Shown: positions 7,753 to 15,661 of the stretch, piece after piece
Layout: every line of letters starts with the position of its first letter
Numbering within the stretch: the stretch's first letter is position 1
Assembly (NCBI RefSeq): GCF_000429085.1
Contig: NZ_AUBE01000008.1
Location: forward strand, 124,001 to 188,000
From: Streptomyces flavidovirens DSM 40150
GTDB lineage: Bacteria; Actinomycetota; Actinomycetes; Streptomycetales; Streptomycetaceae
Direction: 5' to 3'
DNA: 64,000 bases
Notes under the pieces: generated by a model
What the model was told of the DNA's origin: nothing
Databases searched by the model: none
Seen by the model: the letters and a program-made list of their open reading frames with translations, nothing else
Program-made: the position numbers and the translations under genes

Positions 7753-8981
7753 CCCCGCCCGGCTCCCCGCCCGCCGCCCCGTCCCGTCCCCCGCTGCGCC
7801 CCGCCCGGCTCGGCCCGCTAGACGTCCTGCGGCTGAGCCTGTCCGGGCTGCGTGCGAAACCGCTGCGCGCGGTCCTCTCCGCGGCGGGCATCTCCATCGG
7901 CATCGCCGCCATGGTGGCCGTGGTCGGCATCTCCACCTCCAGCCGCGCCGAACTCCAGGCCACCCTCGACACCCTCGGCACCAACCTGCTGCACGCCGAG
8001 GCGGGGGAGACCCTCACCGGCGGGGAGGCGAAACTCCCCACGGGCGTGACCGCGATGGTGCGGCGCGTCCCGCCGGTGAACGACGTGAGCGCCGTCGGCA
8101 GGATCGACGCCAAGGTGTACCGCTCCGACCTGATCCCCCAGGAGGAGACCAACGCCCTGGAGGTCTACGCGGCCCACCCCGACCTGCTGGACACCCTGGG
8201 CGTACGCACCTCCAGCGGCACCTGGCTCAATAGGGCCACCGGCGAGTACCCGGCGGTCGTGCTCGGCTCCGCCACGGCCCGCCGGCTGGGCGTCGTACGG
8301 GCCCATCCCGACGTCCAGGTCCTGATCGGCGGCCGCCACTTCACCGTGATCGGGGTCATCGAACCGGTCGTCCTCGCACCCGAGCTGAACAGCGCGGCCC
8401 TGATCGGCTTCGGCGCCGCCGAGCGGACCCTGGGCTTCGACGGCCACCCCACCGCCGTCTACGTCCGGGCCGACGAGAACGCGGTGACCGACGTACGGGA
8501 CGTGCTCGCCCGTACGGTCAATCCGGAGCAGCCCGACGCGGTACGGGTCGCCCGGCCCTCCGACGCGCTCGCCGCCAAGCTCGCCGCCGACGAGGTGTTC
8601 ACCGGGCTGCTGCTGGGCATCGGAGCGGTCGCGCTGCTGGTCGGCGGGATCGGGGTGGCCAACACCATGGTCATCGCGGTGCTGGAGCGGCGCGGCGAGA
8701 TCGGCCTGCGCCGGGCCCTGGGCGCCACTCGCGGCCAGGTCCGCAACCAGTTCTTCACCGAGTCCCTGGTGCTCTCCGGGCTCGGCGGCTGCGGCGGCGC
8801 GGCCCTCGGGCTGCTGATCACCACGGCGTACGCCGGACATCGCGGCTGGCCGGTCGCGCTGCCCGCGAGCGCGGTGCTGGCCGGCGCGGCGGGCACCCTG
8901 GTGATCGGGGCGGTGGCCGGGCTCTATCCGGCGATGCGCGCCGCGCGCGTCTCGCCGACGACCGCGCTGGCCACTGGCTGA
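7749..8981 (+). CDS. ABC transporter permease (MacB type, FtsX domain)
   Basis: The membrane subunit of the efflux pump, 410 residues. One helix lies near residues 35-57 ([20 protein letters not shown]). A large extracytoplasmic MacB-core domain follows. Three C-terminal helices form the FtsX domain, with [31 protein letters not shown] as hallmark and [14 protein letters not shown] at the end. It is the last gene of the four-gene operon. Target substrates (antibiotic, peptide or lipid) cannot be told from sequence. Confidence 0.9.
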   Translation: MTPPGSPPAAPSRPPLRPARLGPLDVLRLSLSGLRAKPLRAVLSAAGISIGIAAMVAVVGISTSSRAELQATLDTLGTNLLHAEAGETLTGGEAKLPTGVTAMVRRVPPVNDVSAVGRIDAKVYRSDLIPQEETNALEVYAAHPDLLDTLGVRTSSGTWLNRATGEYPAVVLGSATARRLGVVRAHPDVQVLIGGRHFTVIGVIEPVVLAPELNSAALIGFGAAERTLGFDGHPTAVYVRADENAVTDVRDVLARTVNPEQPDAVRVARPSDALAAKLAADEVFTGLLLGIGAVALLVGGIGVANTMVIAVLERRGEIGLRRALGATRGQVRNQFFTESLVLSGLGGCGGAALGLLITTAYAGHRGWPVALPASAVLAGAAGTLVIGAVAGLYPAMRAARVSPTTALATG

Positions 8982-9014
8982 CGTACTGCCGGCCCCCGCC
9001 AGTAACGTGGGGGC

Positions 9015-9269
9015 ATGGTGCGATTGAGAGTGGAGTTCACGACCGAGCCCTTCGATCTCGACGAGGCGCCGGCGCACGCGCTGGCGGCTCGCGAGGTCAT
9101 CCAGGTGGCCGAGCTGGACGCTGTGGACGTAGGCCCGTTCGGGAACACCGCCGAGGGCGACGCGGACGCGGTGCTGACCGCGGTCGACGCGCTGCTGCGC
9201 AGGTCCCTGGACGCGGGTGCCACCCGGGTCTCGTTGCAGGTCAACGTGATCGGGGAGGGCGAGAAGTGA
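9015..9269 (+). CDS. Thiamine-binding (DUF77/MTH1187-like) small protein
   Basis: An 84-residue cytoplasmic protein. The segment VGPFGNTAEGDADAVLTAVDALLRRSLDAGATRVSLQVNV follows the pattern LGPxGTTxEG...GAxRV of the DUF77/MTH1187 thiamine-binding family, a ferredoxin-like fold. The family's physiological role is unclear. The sequence TAACGT ends 6 bases before the ATG with no ribosome site, so the mRNA may be leaderless. The stop overlaps the next start (GTGA), coupling it to the HTH protein. Confidence 0.7.
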   Translation: MVRLRVEFTTEPFDLDEAPAHALAAREVIQVAELDAVDVGPFGNTAEGDADAVLTAVDALLRRSLDAGATRVSLQVNVIGEGEK

Positions 9270-9652
9270 CGGAGCACAGCGGGCCGGGCGACCACCCCCT
9301 CGTCACCGCGGTCAAGCCGCTGGTCGACGCCATGGGCGGCGTGATGATGGTGCCGGAGCAGGCGGGCGGCGACGACGTGGTGCTGGCCTGGGAGGGCCGG
9401 GACGTGGTCGCCGTACGGCTGCCGCAGCTCTCGGACTCCCTGGACCACATCCTGGCCGCGCTGGAGCGCCGGCACGGTATGCCGCTGGCCGAGCTCGACC
9501 GTAAGGAGAAGCAGTCGGTCGTACGGATCCTGGAGGCGCGCGGCGCCTTCTCCGTGCGGCACGGCGTGGAAACGGTGGCGAGCGCCCTGGGGGTCAGCCG
9601 CTTCACCGTCTACAACTACCTGAACAGGGAAAACAGCGCCAGGGGCGATTAA
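9266..9652 (+). CDS. YheO/DauR-like HTH transcription factor
   Basis: A 128-residue putative DNA-binding protein. The C-terminal half (LDRKEKQSVVRILEARGAF...TVASALGVSRFTVYNYLNRE) matches the helix-turn-helix domain of the YheO/DauR family. The N-terminal half resembles a shortened ligand-sensing YheO-PAS part. It is coupled to the thiamine-binding-like gene and sits just before the urate operon, but on the far side of a terminator. Whether it controls the urate genes is unknown. Confidence 0.75.
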   Translation: MTEHSGPGDHPLVTAVKPLVDAMGGVMMVPEQAGGDDVVLAWEGRDVVAVRLPQLSDSLDHILAALERRHGMPLAELDRKEKQSVVRILEARGAFSVRHGVETVASALGVSRFTVYNYLNRENSARGD

Positions 9653-9697
9653 CCGGCTGTCCACTAAGCGGGCATATTTGATCGATCATTCGTGGAG

Positions 9698-9728
9698 GCC
9701 GCCGTCCGGGCAACGGGTCGGCGGCTTT
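9698..9728 (+). terminator. Terminator before the urate operon
   Basis: A 7-bp GC stem (9698-9704 with 9719-9725) is followed by TTTTG. It separates the HTH gene from the uraD promoter. Confidence 0.65.
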
Positions 9729-9743
9729 TGCGTCCGCAAGATT

Positions 9744-9783
9744 TCAACAAAGTGTTGACGAGTTGTTCTTGAGGGCGTTAGCT
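9744..9783 (+). promoter_or_regulatory. uraD promoter with AllR-type operator
   Basis: The perfect inverted repeat TCAACA-AAG-TGTTGA (9744-9758) overlaps the -35 TTGACG (9755-9760). A spacer of exactly 17 bases leads to the -10 TTAGCT (9778-9783). A repressor bound here would block RNA polymerase. The same layout is seen at katA and aceB. Confidence 0.75.
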
Positions 9784-9822
9784 ATGCCCAGCCCGTCCAG
9801 CACACAGGCCACGGAGGCTCCC

Positions 9823-10329
9823 GTGACTTCAGGTTCGACACCGGGCCTCACCCGGTTCAACACCTCGGCGGACAGCGAGGCCTCGGCCGCGCTCCACGAG
9901 GTGTGCGCCAGCTCGGCGTGGGGGAGCAAGATGCTCGCCCGGCGCCCGTACGCCGACGCCGAAGCCCTTTTCCTCGCCAGTGACGCCGCCATGGCCGAAC
10001 TGACCGCGGAGGATCTGGCCGAGGCGATGGCGGGCCACCCGCCGATCGGCCGGCCGAAGCCCGGTGACCCGACCTCCTCCCGCGAACAGCGGGGGATGGC
10101 CGGAGCGTCCGAGGAACTGAAAGCCGAGATGCTCGAACTGAACCTGGCCTACCAGGAGAAGTTCGGACATGTCTTTCTGATCTGCGCCACCGGTGCGACC
10201 GGTGAGCAGATGCGTGACGCGATGCGGGACCGGATCGGCAACACCGCCGAGGCGGAGCGCGAGATCGTGCGCACCGAACTCGGGAAGATCAACCGAATCC
10301 GGCTGACCCGTCTCGTAGAAGAGGACTGA
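9823..10329 (+). CDS. uraD: 2-oxo-4-hydroxy-4-carboxy-5-ureidoimidazoline (OHCU) decarboxylase
   Basis: Third step of urate breakdown: OHCU to S-allantoin plus CO2. The 168 residues carry the family's catalytic His72 in GHPPIG and the downstream SREQRGM segment with Glu88. The Arg of HPRIG is Pro here, as in some bacterial members. I chose GTG at 9823 because GGAGG lies 5 bases upstream; the frame is open further back to 9763 but through the promoter. It is the first gene of the uraD-hiuH-uricase operon and is followed by hiuH after 5 bases. Confidence 0.9.
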   Translation: MTSGSTPGLTRFNTSADSEASAALHEVCASSAWGSKMLARRPYADAEALFLASDAAMAELTAEDLAEAMAGHPPIGRPKPGDPTSSREQRGMAGASEELKAEMLELNLAYQEKFGHVFLICATGATGEQMRDAMRDRIGNTAEAEREIVRTELGKINRIRLTRLVEED

Positions 10330-10334
10330 GCACC

Positions 10335-10739
10335 ATGAGCACCGCGACCACTGCTTCGGTTTCCACGCACATCCTGGACACCAGCATCGGACGCCCCGCC
10401 GAGGGCGTCGCCATCTCGCTCACCGCCCGCAGCGGCAGTGACGCCGAGTGGGTGGCACTCGGCGGGTCCGCGACCGACGCGGACGGGCGCTGCAAGGACC
10501 TGCCGGCCTTGCCGGAAGGCACGACCCACGTACGTCTCGACTTCGAGACCGAGGCGTACTTCTCCAACAAGCCCAGTTCCAAGAAGCAAGCCGAGGCACA
10601 GCAGGACGCCCCCCGCGTAAGGGACAGCGGCGCGTTCTTCCCGGAGGTGGCGATCACGTTCGCCGTCGTACCGGGCGAACACTTCCACGTACCGCTGCTG
10701 CTCAACCCGTTCGGCTACTCCGTATACCGAGGGAGCTAG
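10335..10739 (+). CDS. hiuH: 5-hydroxyisourate hydrolase (transthyretin-like)
   Basis: Second step of urate breakdown: hydrolyses 5-hydroxyisourate to OHCU. The 134 residues start with STHILDTSIGRPA, containing the conserved His, and end with the diagnostic YRGS tetrapeptide. A segment of about 15 residues (SSKKQAEAQQDAPRVR) is inserted before the FFPEV strand compared with E. coli HiuH. It sits between uraD and uricase with 5- and 7-base gaps, so all three are co-transcribed and the enzymes stay matched. Confidence 0.95.
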   Translation: MSTATTASVSTHILDTSIGRPAEGVAISLTARSGSDAEWVALGGSATDADGRCKDLPALPEGTTHVRLDFETEAYFSNKPSSKKQAEAQQDAPRVRDSGAFFPEVAITFAVVPGEHFHVPLLLNPFGYSVYRGS

Positions 10740-10746
10740 CACCGAC

Positions 10747-11670
10747 ATGCCCACGATTCTCGGCCAGAACCAGTACGGCAAAGCAGAGAACCGCGTCGTC
10801 AAGATCACGCGGGACGGCGACACCCACCACATCAAGGACCTCAACGTCTCCGTCGCCCTCTCCGGCGACATGGAGGACGTGCACTACTCCGGCTCCAACG
10901 CGAACTGCCTGCCGACGGACACCACCAAGAACACGGTGTACGCGTTCGCCAAGGAGTACGGCATCGAGTCCGCCGAGCAGTTCGGCATCCACCTCGCCCG
11001 CCACTTCGTGACGTCGCAGGAGCCGATCAAGCGCGCCCGGATCCGGATCGAGGAGTACGCCTGGGACCGCATCGCGACCTCGGACAACAACTCCAAGTTC
11101 ATCGGATCGGACGAGGTCAACCACTCCTTCGTCCGCAAGGGCCAGGAGCTGCGCATCACGCAGATCACCTTCGACGGTGAGAACTGGGAGGTCATCTCCG
11201 GCCTCAAGGACCTCACGGTCATGAACTCCACCAACTCGGAGTTCTGGGGCTACGTCAAGGACCGGTACACGACGCTCAAGGAGGCGTACGACCGCATCCT
11301 GTGCACCGATGTCTCCGCCGCCTGGCGCTACAGCTGGTCCAACGACGCGGACCGGATGCCCAACTGGGAGAAGTCGTACGCGCAGGCCAAAAAGCACATC
11401 CTCGAGGCCTTCGCCGAGACGTACTCCCTCTCGCTCCAGCAGACCCTGTACCAGATGGGTTCGCGGGTCATCAACAGCCGGAGCGAGATCGACGAGATCC
11501 GCTTCTCGCTGCCGAACAACCACCACTTCCTGGTCGACCTCGAGCCCTTCGGGCTGAAGAACGACAACGAGGTCTACTTCGCCGCCGACCGCCCGTACGG
11601 CCTCATCGAGGCCACCATCCTGCGGGACGGCGTCGAGCCGAAGATCCCGGTCGACATGACCAACCTCTGA
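10747..11670 (+). CDS. Urate oxidase (cofactor-independent uricase)
   Basis: Oxidises urate to 5-hydroxyisourate with O2, releasing hydrogen peroxide. The 307 residues show two tandem T-fold domains. Markers are LPTDTTKNTVYAFAKE (catalytic Thr), RIRIEEYAW, the NHSFVRKG segment and the SLPNNHHFLVDL end of the second T-fold. It is the last gene of the operon; a GC hairpin follows. Peroxide from this reaction explains why katA shares the same operator. Commonly named uaZ or pucL. Confidence 0.95.
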   Translation: MPTILGQNQYGKAENRVVKITRDGDTHHIKDLNVSVALSGDMEDVHYSGSNANCLPTDTTKNTVYAFAKEYGIESAEQFGIHLARHFVTSQEPIKRARIRIEEYAWDRIATSDNNSKFIGSDEVNHSFVRKGQELRITQITFDGENWEVISGLKDLTVMNSTNSEFWGYVKDRYTTLKEAYDRILCTDVSAAWRYSWSNDADRMPNWEKSYAQAKKHILEAFAETYSLSLQQTLYQMGSRVINSRSEIDEIRFSLPNNHHFLVDLEPFGLKNDNEVYFAADRPYGLIEATILRDGVEPKIPVDMTNL

Positions 11671-11679
11671 CGCGGGACC

Positions 11680-11725
11680 GGTACGTCCCCCGCCCGCCCC
11701 GAGTGCGGCAGGGCGGGGGCGTACC
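11680..11725 (+). terminator. Urate operon terminator
   Basis: A stem of about 15 bp (11680-11695 with 11711-11725, one bulged base) starts 9 bases after the uricase stop. Confidence 0.8.
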
Positions 11726-11924
11726 GGACCGGAGGGAAGCTCCATGGCAACGCCTGCATGCCGGGCCGGCAGCGGCCCCTGTGTCCACGCCGTGAGCACA
11801 GGCCCCGGTCGCGCGGCCGGCCTGCGCCGCTCATTCACTTTCCGCCCTGGAACAAGCGGGCGTCGACCCCTTCCCTGGGCGCCGAGCGCGAGCGCGCTCC
11901 TCACCGGCGGGTCGTCCCGAACGG

Positions 11925-12091
11925 CCATGGGCCGGCTGGTTCCCCGCATCCCGGCAAGCGGCGTCCACGGTTCCTTCAGCGCCTTCGCCCAGAACGCCGC
12001 CGTTCTCACCCTGGTCGCGGTCCTGCTCAACGTGTTCTTTCACCGTCTCGGCACCCGGAGCCACGCGGCTGCGGCACTCAAATCCTCCTAG
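11925..12091 (+). pseudogene. Remnant of an NCS2 nucleobase permease C-terminus
   Basis: A reading frame ending in TAG at 12091 contains LVPRIPA...FSAFAQN then VLTLVAVLLNVFFHRLG. This resembles the last helix and tail of xanthine/urate permeases; the intact permease downstream ends with GLIPIAAP...VVAIVLNLAFNHLG. The frame upstream to 11744 shows no permease features, so only about 55 residues survive. It lies where a urate permease would fit, between uricase and the deaminase. A chance hydrophobic ORF is the alternative. Confidence 0.4.
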
Positions 12092-12130
12092 GGTCCTGCC
12101 GTGCCCCCATCACCGAGAAAAGGACGCACC

Positions 12131-13516
12131 ATGGCAGCATCGGCAGCCGCGCGCACCATCATCGAGAACTGTGCCATCGCAACCGTCGACGCCAACGACA
12201 CCGAGTACGCCTCGGGTTACGTCGTGGTCGCCGGCAACCGCATCGAGTCGGTCGGCGCGGGCAAAGCCCCCGACGGCCTCGACAACGTCGTACGCCGGAT
12301 CGACGGCACGGGCCACCTGGTCACCCCCGGCCTGGTCAACACGCACCACCACTTCTACCAGTGGCTCACCCGTGGCATGGCCACCGACCACAACCTCTTC
12401 AACTGGCTGGTCGCGCTGTACCCGACGTGGGCGCGCATCGACGAGCCCATGGTGAAGGTGGCGGCGCAGGGCTCGCTGGCCATGATGGCCCGCGGCGGTG
12501 TCACCACCGCGATGGACCACCACTACGTCTTCCCCAAGGGCTCGGGCGACCTGTCCGGCGCGGTCATCGGGGCCGCCTCCGACATGGGCGTACGCTTCAC
12601 CCTCGCCCGTGGCTCCATGGACCGCAGCGAGAAGGACGGGGGTCTGCCGCCGGACTTCGCCGTCGAGACCCTCGAAGGCGCGCTCGCCGCGACCGAGGAG
12701 ACCGTCAGGAAGCACCACGACGCGTCCTTCGACGCGATGACACAGGTGGCCGTCGCCCCCTGCTCGCCTTTCTCGGTCTCCACCGAACTGATGAAGCAGG
12801 GCGCCCAACTGGCCCGCCGCCTCGGGGTGCGGCTGCACACCCACGGCAGCGAGACGGTCGAGGAGGAGCAGTTCTGCAAGGAACTGTTCGGCATGGGCCC
12901 CACCGACTACTTCGAGTCGACCGGCTGGCTCGGCAGCGACGTGTGGATGGCCCACTGCGTCCACATGAACGACTCCAACATCGCCGCCTTCGCCCGTACG
13001 GGCACGGGCGTCGCCCACTGCCCGTCCTCCAACGCCCGCCTCGCGGCAGGCATCGCCCGCGTCCCCGACATGCTGAAGGCCGGCGTCCCGGTCGGCCTCG
13101 GCGTCGACGGTACGGCGTCCAACGAGTCGGGCGAGCTCCACACCGAGCTGCGCAACGCGCTGCTGATCAACCGCCTCGGCGCGCACCGCGAGGCGGCCCT
13201 CAACGCCCGCCAGGCGCTGCGTCTCGGCACGTACGGCGGAGCCCAGGTGCTCGGCCGCGCCGACCAGATCGGTTCGCTGGAGGCCGGCAAGCTCGCCGAC
13301 CTGGTGATGTGGAAGGTCGACGGACTCGGCCACTCCACCATCGCCGACCCGGTCACCGCGATCGTCTTCGGCGCGGCGGCCCCGGTCACCCTGTCGCTCG
13401 TCAACGGCAAGCCCGTCGTCGAGGACAACCACCTGGTCACGGCGGACGAGGACGCCATCGCCCGCGACGCGCGGGCCGAGGCGCAGCGCCTCGCGCGGAT
13501 CGTCGCGCAGGGCTGA
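12131..13516 (+). CDS. 8-oxoguanine deaminase
   Basis: An amidohydrolase-superfamily deaminase that would turn 8-oxoguanine into urate and ammonia, feeding the uricase operon. The 461 residues show the metal site NTHHHFYQ (residues about 70-77), the LHTHGSE His, AHCVHMNDSN and the catalytic Asp in GLGVDGTASNE. The wording around HHHFYQWLTRG and the LYPTWA segment follow the 8-oxoguanine deaminase subgroup rather than guanine deaminase. I chose ATG 12131 because AAAGGA lies 7 bases before it. It sits between the urate operon and a permease. Confidence 0.85.
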   Translation: MAASAAARTIIENCAIATVDANDTEYASGYVVVAGNRIESVGAGKAPDGLDNVVRRIDGTGHLVTPGLVNTHHHFYQWLTRGMATDHNLFNWLVALYPTWARIDEPMVKVAAQGSLAMMARGGVTTAMDHHYVFPKGSGDLSGAVIGAASDMGVRFTLARGSMDRSEKDGGLPPDFAVETLEGALAATEETVRKHHDASFDAMTQVAVAPCSPFSVSTELMKQGAQLARRLGVRLHTHGSETVEEEQFCKELFGMGPTDYFESTGWLGSDVWMAHCVHMNDSNIAAFARTGTGVAHCPSSNARLAAGIARVPDMLKAGVPVGLGVDGTASNESGELHTELRNALLINRLGAHREAALNARQALRLGTYGGAQVLGRADQIGSLEAGKLADLVMWKVDGLGHSTIADPVTAIVFGAAAPVTLSLVNGKPVVEDNHLVTADEDAIARDARAEAQRLARIVAQG

Positions 13517-13532
13517 GAGTCCCCCCGGAACT

Positions 13533-13632
13533 CCGGCTGAGGGGGACGGCCCTCAGCCGGCGGCCGTGGACCCGAGCGGGGTCCACGGCAGCTGTGCCCG
13601 GAGGTGCGCGCCCAAGTGCCCGCACCTCCGGG
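13533..13632 (+). terminator. Three consecutive perfect hairpins
   Basis: Three separate perfect stems follow the deaminase stop: 11 bp (13533-13543 with 13550-13560), 11 bp (13563-13573 with 13579-13589) and 12 bp (13597-13608 with 13621-13632). Together they fill 100 bases. They probably end or attenuate the deaminase transcript before the permease. Confidence 0.7.
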
Positions 13633-13742
13633 GACAGTGACGAACCATCACCGAAGTCACCGCCCCGCACCACCCACCCCACTCCGCACCACCTCCATGC
13701 ACCCACGTCCTCGCGGACGTGCAACCGACCGGAGGAACCGCC

Positions 13743-15194
13743 ATGGCCGCCAAGCCCAGGTTTCGCAAAGACGCATCCGCCGAATCCGACCCCCAGCCCG
13801 GGTCCCAGCCCGGATCCCCGTCCGGCTCCGATCAGAAGCACCCGGTCGACGAGAAGCTCCCGCCCGTCAAGATGTTCACCAGCGGCCTTCAGCACGTGGC
13901 CGCGATGTACGCCGGCGTGGTGGCCCCGCCCATGATCGTCGGCCCCGCGGTGGGGCTCGACGCCAAGGAGACGGCCTTCCTGATGGGGGCCAGCCTCTTC
14001 ACCGCGGGCATCGCCACGCTCCTCCAGACTCTCGGCCTCTGGAAGATCGGCGCGAAGCTTCCCTTCGTCAACGGCGTCTCGTTCGCCGGAGTGACTCCGA
14101 TGATCGCCATCGGCAAGGGCGAGGGCGACAACGCGATACCGATCATTTTCGGCGCCATCATCGTTGCCGGTGTACTGGGATTCTTCGCGGCCCCGTACTT
14201 CTGCAAGCTCGTACGCTTCTTCCCGCCCGTCGTCACCGGCACCGTGATCACCCTGATCGGTGTCTCCCTGCTGCCGGTCGCCTTCAACTGGTCCCAGGGC
14301 GGCAACTCCCAGGCCGACGACTACGGCTCGATGACCAACATCGGCATGGCCGCCCTGACCTTCGTGATCGTGCTGGCCCTGCGCAAGTTCCTGCGCGGCT
14401 TCCTCCAGCAGATCGCGATCCTCCTCGGTCTCGTCGCGGGCACGCTCATCGCCATCCCGGTGGGCATCACCAACTTCGACGCGATCAAGAACGCCGACCT
14501 GGTGGGCTTCCCGACCCCCCTCCACTTCGGCGCCCCGCAGTTCGAGATCGCCGCGATCATCTCCATGTGCATCGTGATGCTGGTGTGCATGACCGAGTCG
14601 ACCGCCGACATGCTCGCCCTCGGTAAGATCGTCGGCCGCCCGGCCGACGAGAAGACCATCGAGGGCGGCCTGCGCGCCGACACCCTCGGCAGCGCGATCA
14701 GCCCGCTGTTCAACGGCTTCATGTGCAGCGCCTTCGCGCAGAACATCGGCCTGGTCGCGATGACGAAGGTCCGCAGCCGGTTCGTCGTCGCCGTCGGCGG
14801 CGGCATCCTGATCCTGCTCGGCCTGTGCCCGGTCCTGGCCTCGGTGATCGCCCTCGTACCGCTGCCGGTACTCGGCGGAGCGGGCATCGTGCTCTTCGGT
14901 ACGGTCGCGGCCAGCGGCATCCAGACCCTCGCCACGGCCGCGCTGGAGAAGGGCGAGAACGCCCTGATCGTCGCGGCCGCCCTCGGTATCGGCCTCATCC
15001 CGATCGCCGCGCCGACCTTCTACCACGCGTTCCCCGAGGACCTGCTGGTCGTACTCGACTCGGGCATCAGCACCGGATGCGTGGTGGCCATCGTCCTCAA
15101 CCTCGCCTTCAACCACCTGGGCAAGAAGGACACCGAGGACGAGAACCCCACCCAGCCGGAGATCCCGGACCAGATTCCGGCCACCGCCCACTGA
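13743..15194 (+). CDS. NCS2-family urate/xanthine permease
   Basis: Imports a purine base, most likely urate or xanthine, by ion symport. The 483 residues form about 14 membrane segments. Family marks are QHVAAMYAGVVAPPMIVG, GAKLPFVNGVSFAG, the substrate-site helix MTESTADMLALG and SAFAQNIGLVAMT, where urate/xanthine members have Q/E-x-T-like motifs. The first 40 residues are a hydrophilic Ser/Pro/Gln tail and the C-terminus is acidic. ATG 13743 has a strong GGAGGA 6 bases upstream. Location beside 8-oxoguanine deaminase and uricase supports a purine substrate. Confidence 0.88.
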   Translation: MAAKPRFRKDASAESDPQPGSQPGSPSGSDQKHPVDEKLPPVKMFTSGLQHVAAMYAGVVAPPMIVGPAVGLDAKETAFLMGASLFTAGIATLLQTLGLWKIGAKLPFVNGVSFAGVTPMIAIGKGEGDNAIPIIFGAIIVAGVLGFFAAPYFCKLVRFFPPVVTGTVITLIGVSLLPVAFNWSQGGNSQADDYGSMTNIGMAALTFVIVLALRKFLRGFLQQIAILLGLVAGTLIAIPVGITNFDAIKNADLVGFPTPLHFGAPQFEIAAIISMCIVMLVCMTESTADMLALGKIVGRPADEKTIEGGLRADTLGSAISPLFNGFMCSAFAQNIGLVAMTKVRSRFVVAVGGGILILLGLCPVLASVIALVPLPVLGGAGIVLFGTVAASGIQTLATAALEKGENALIVAAALGIGLIPIAAPTFYHAFPEDLLVVLDSGISTGCVVAIVLNLAFNHLGKKDTEDENPTQPEIPDQIPATAH

Positions 15195-15242
15195 GCCGGA
15201 TCGCCGGCCGTCCGGATCACCCGGCCGACGCATCCCGAGTGC

Positions 15243-15278
15243 GCTGCCCGACCACGCTGCCCGACCACGCTGCCCGAC
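15243..15278 (+). repeat. 13-bp tandem repeat
   Basis: The unit gctgcccgaccac is present twice exactly plus a third copy of its first 10 bases. It lies in the intergenic region after the permease. Confidence 0.75.
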
Positions 15279-15305
15279 TCGCCGCCGACTCCGGCGGCGA
15301 GTCGG
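15274..15305. terminator. Bidirectional terminator
   Basis: A 13-bp perfect stem (15274-15286 with 15293-15305, loop 6) lies between the convergent permease and RiPP cassette. Confidence 0.75.
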
Positions 15306-15361
15306 CGTACGGGTGGGACGGGGGACAGCCTCGGGACGAGTGGCGCTGCCCGTGCCACAGA

Positions 15362-15661
15362 TCAGCGAACCTCCTGCCCGGTTGCCGGGCACACCGTCAG
15401 CCACCCCTTGGCGACCAGCTCGGCGGCCAGGTACGCGGGCGGCGAGTCCCGGTCCGCGGTGGACAGGCCGGATGCCAGCAGCCGGTCGATGACGAAGGCC
15501 TGCGGTTCGCCGCACTCGGCGAGCGCCAGCGTCACCGCGTTGAGCAGCACGGATCCGCCGTACGGCAGCCGGGTCAGCGTCACGTCCGGCGCCAGCCGCA
15601 GGACGGCCGGCACGGACACGGGCACGGGACCGGGCACGGGCACGGGGCCGGGAGTGGTCAT
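15362..15661 (-). CDS. PqqD-like RiPP recognition protein (lasso B1 type)
   Basis: A 99-residue protein with a Pro/Val repeat start, then a PqqD-fold: VLRLAPDVTLTRLPYGGSVLLNAVT, a helical middle and LAAELVAKGWL at the end. In lasso-type pathways this domain (RRE) binds the precursor leader and hands it to the protease and cyclase. The ATG overlaps the stop of the upstream asparagine-synthase-like gene (ATGA), so it is translationally coupled. It is the last gene of a four-gene minus-strand cassette (A-B2-C-B1). The RRE call rests on pattern only. Confidence 0.72.
   Translation of the reverse strand: MTTPGPVPVPGPVPVSVPAVLRLAPDVTLTRLPYGGSVLLNAVTLALAECGEPQAFVIDRLLASGLSTADRDSPPAYLAAELVAKGWLTVCPATGQEVR

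Noticed and set aside
9679..9688. Palindrome TGATCGATCA before the urate operon
   Set aside because: Ten bases of AT-balanced palindrome next to a terminator; not repeated elsewhere and easily a chance event.
11758..13935. 725-residue plus-strand ORF across the deaminase
   Set aside because: Arg/Pro-rich out-of-frame shadow of the deaminase and permease start.
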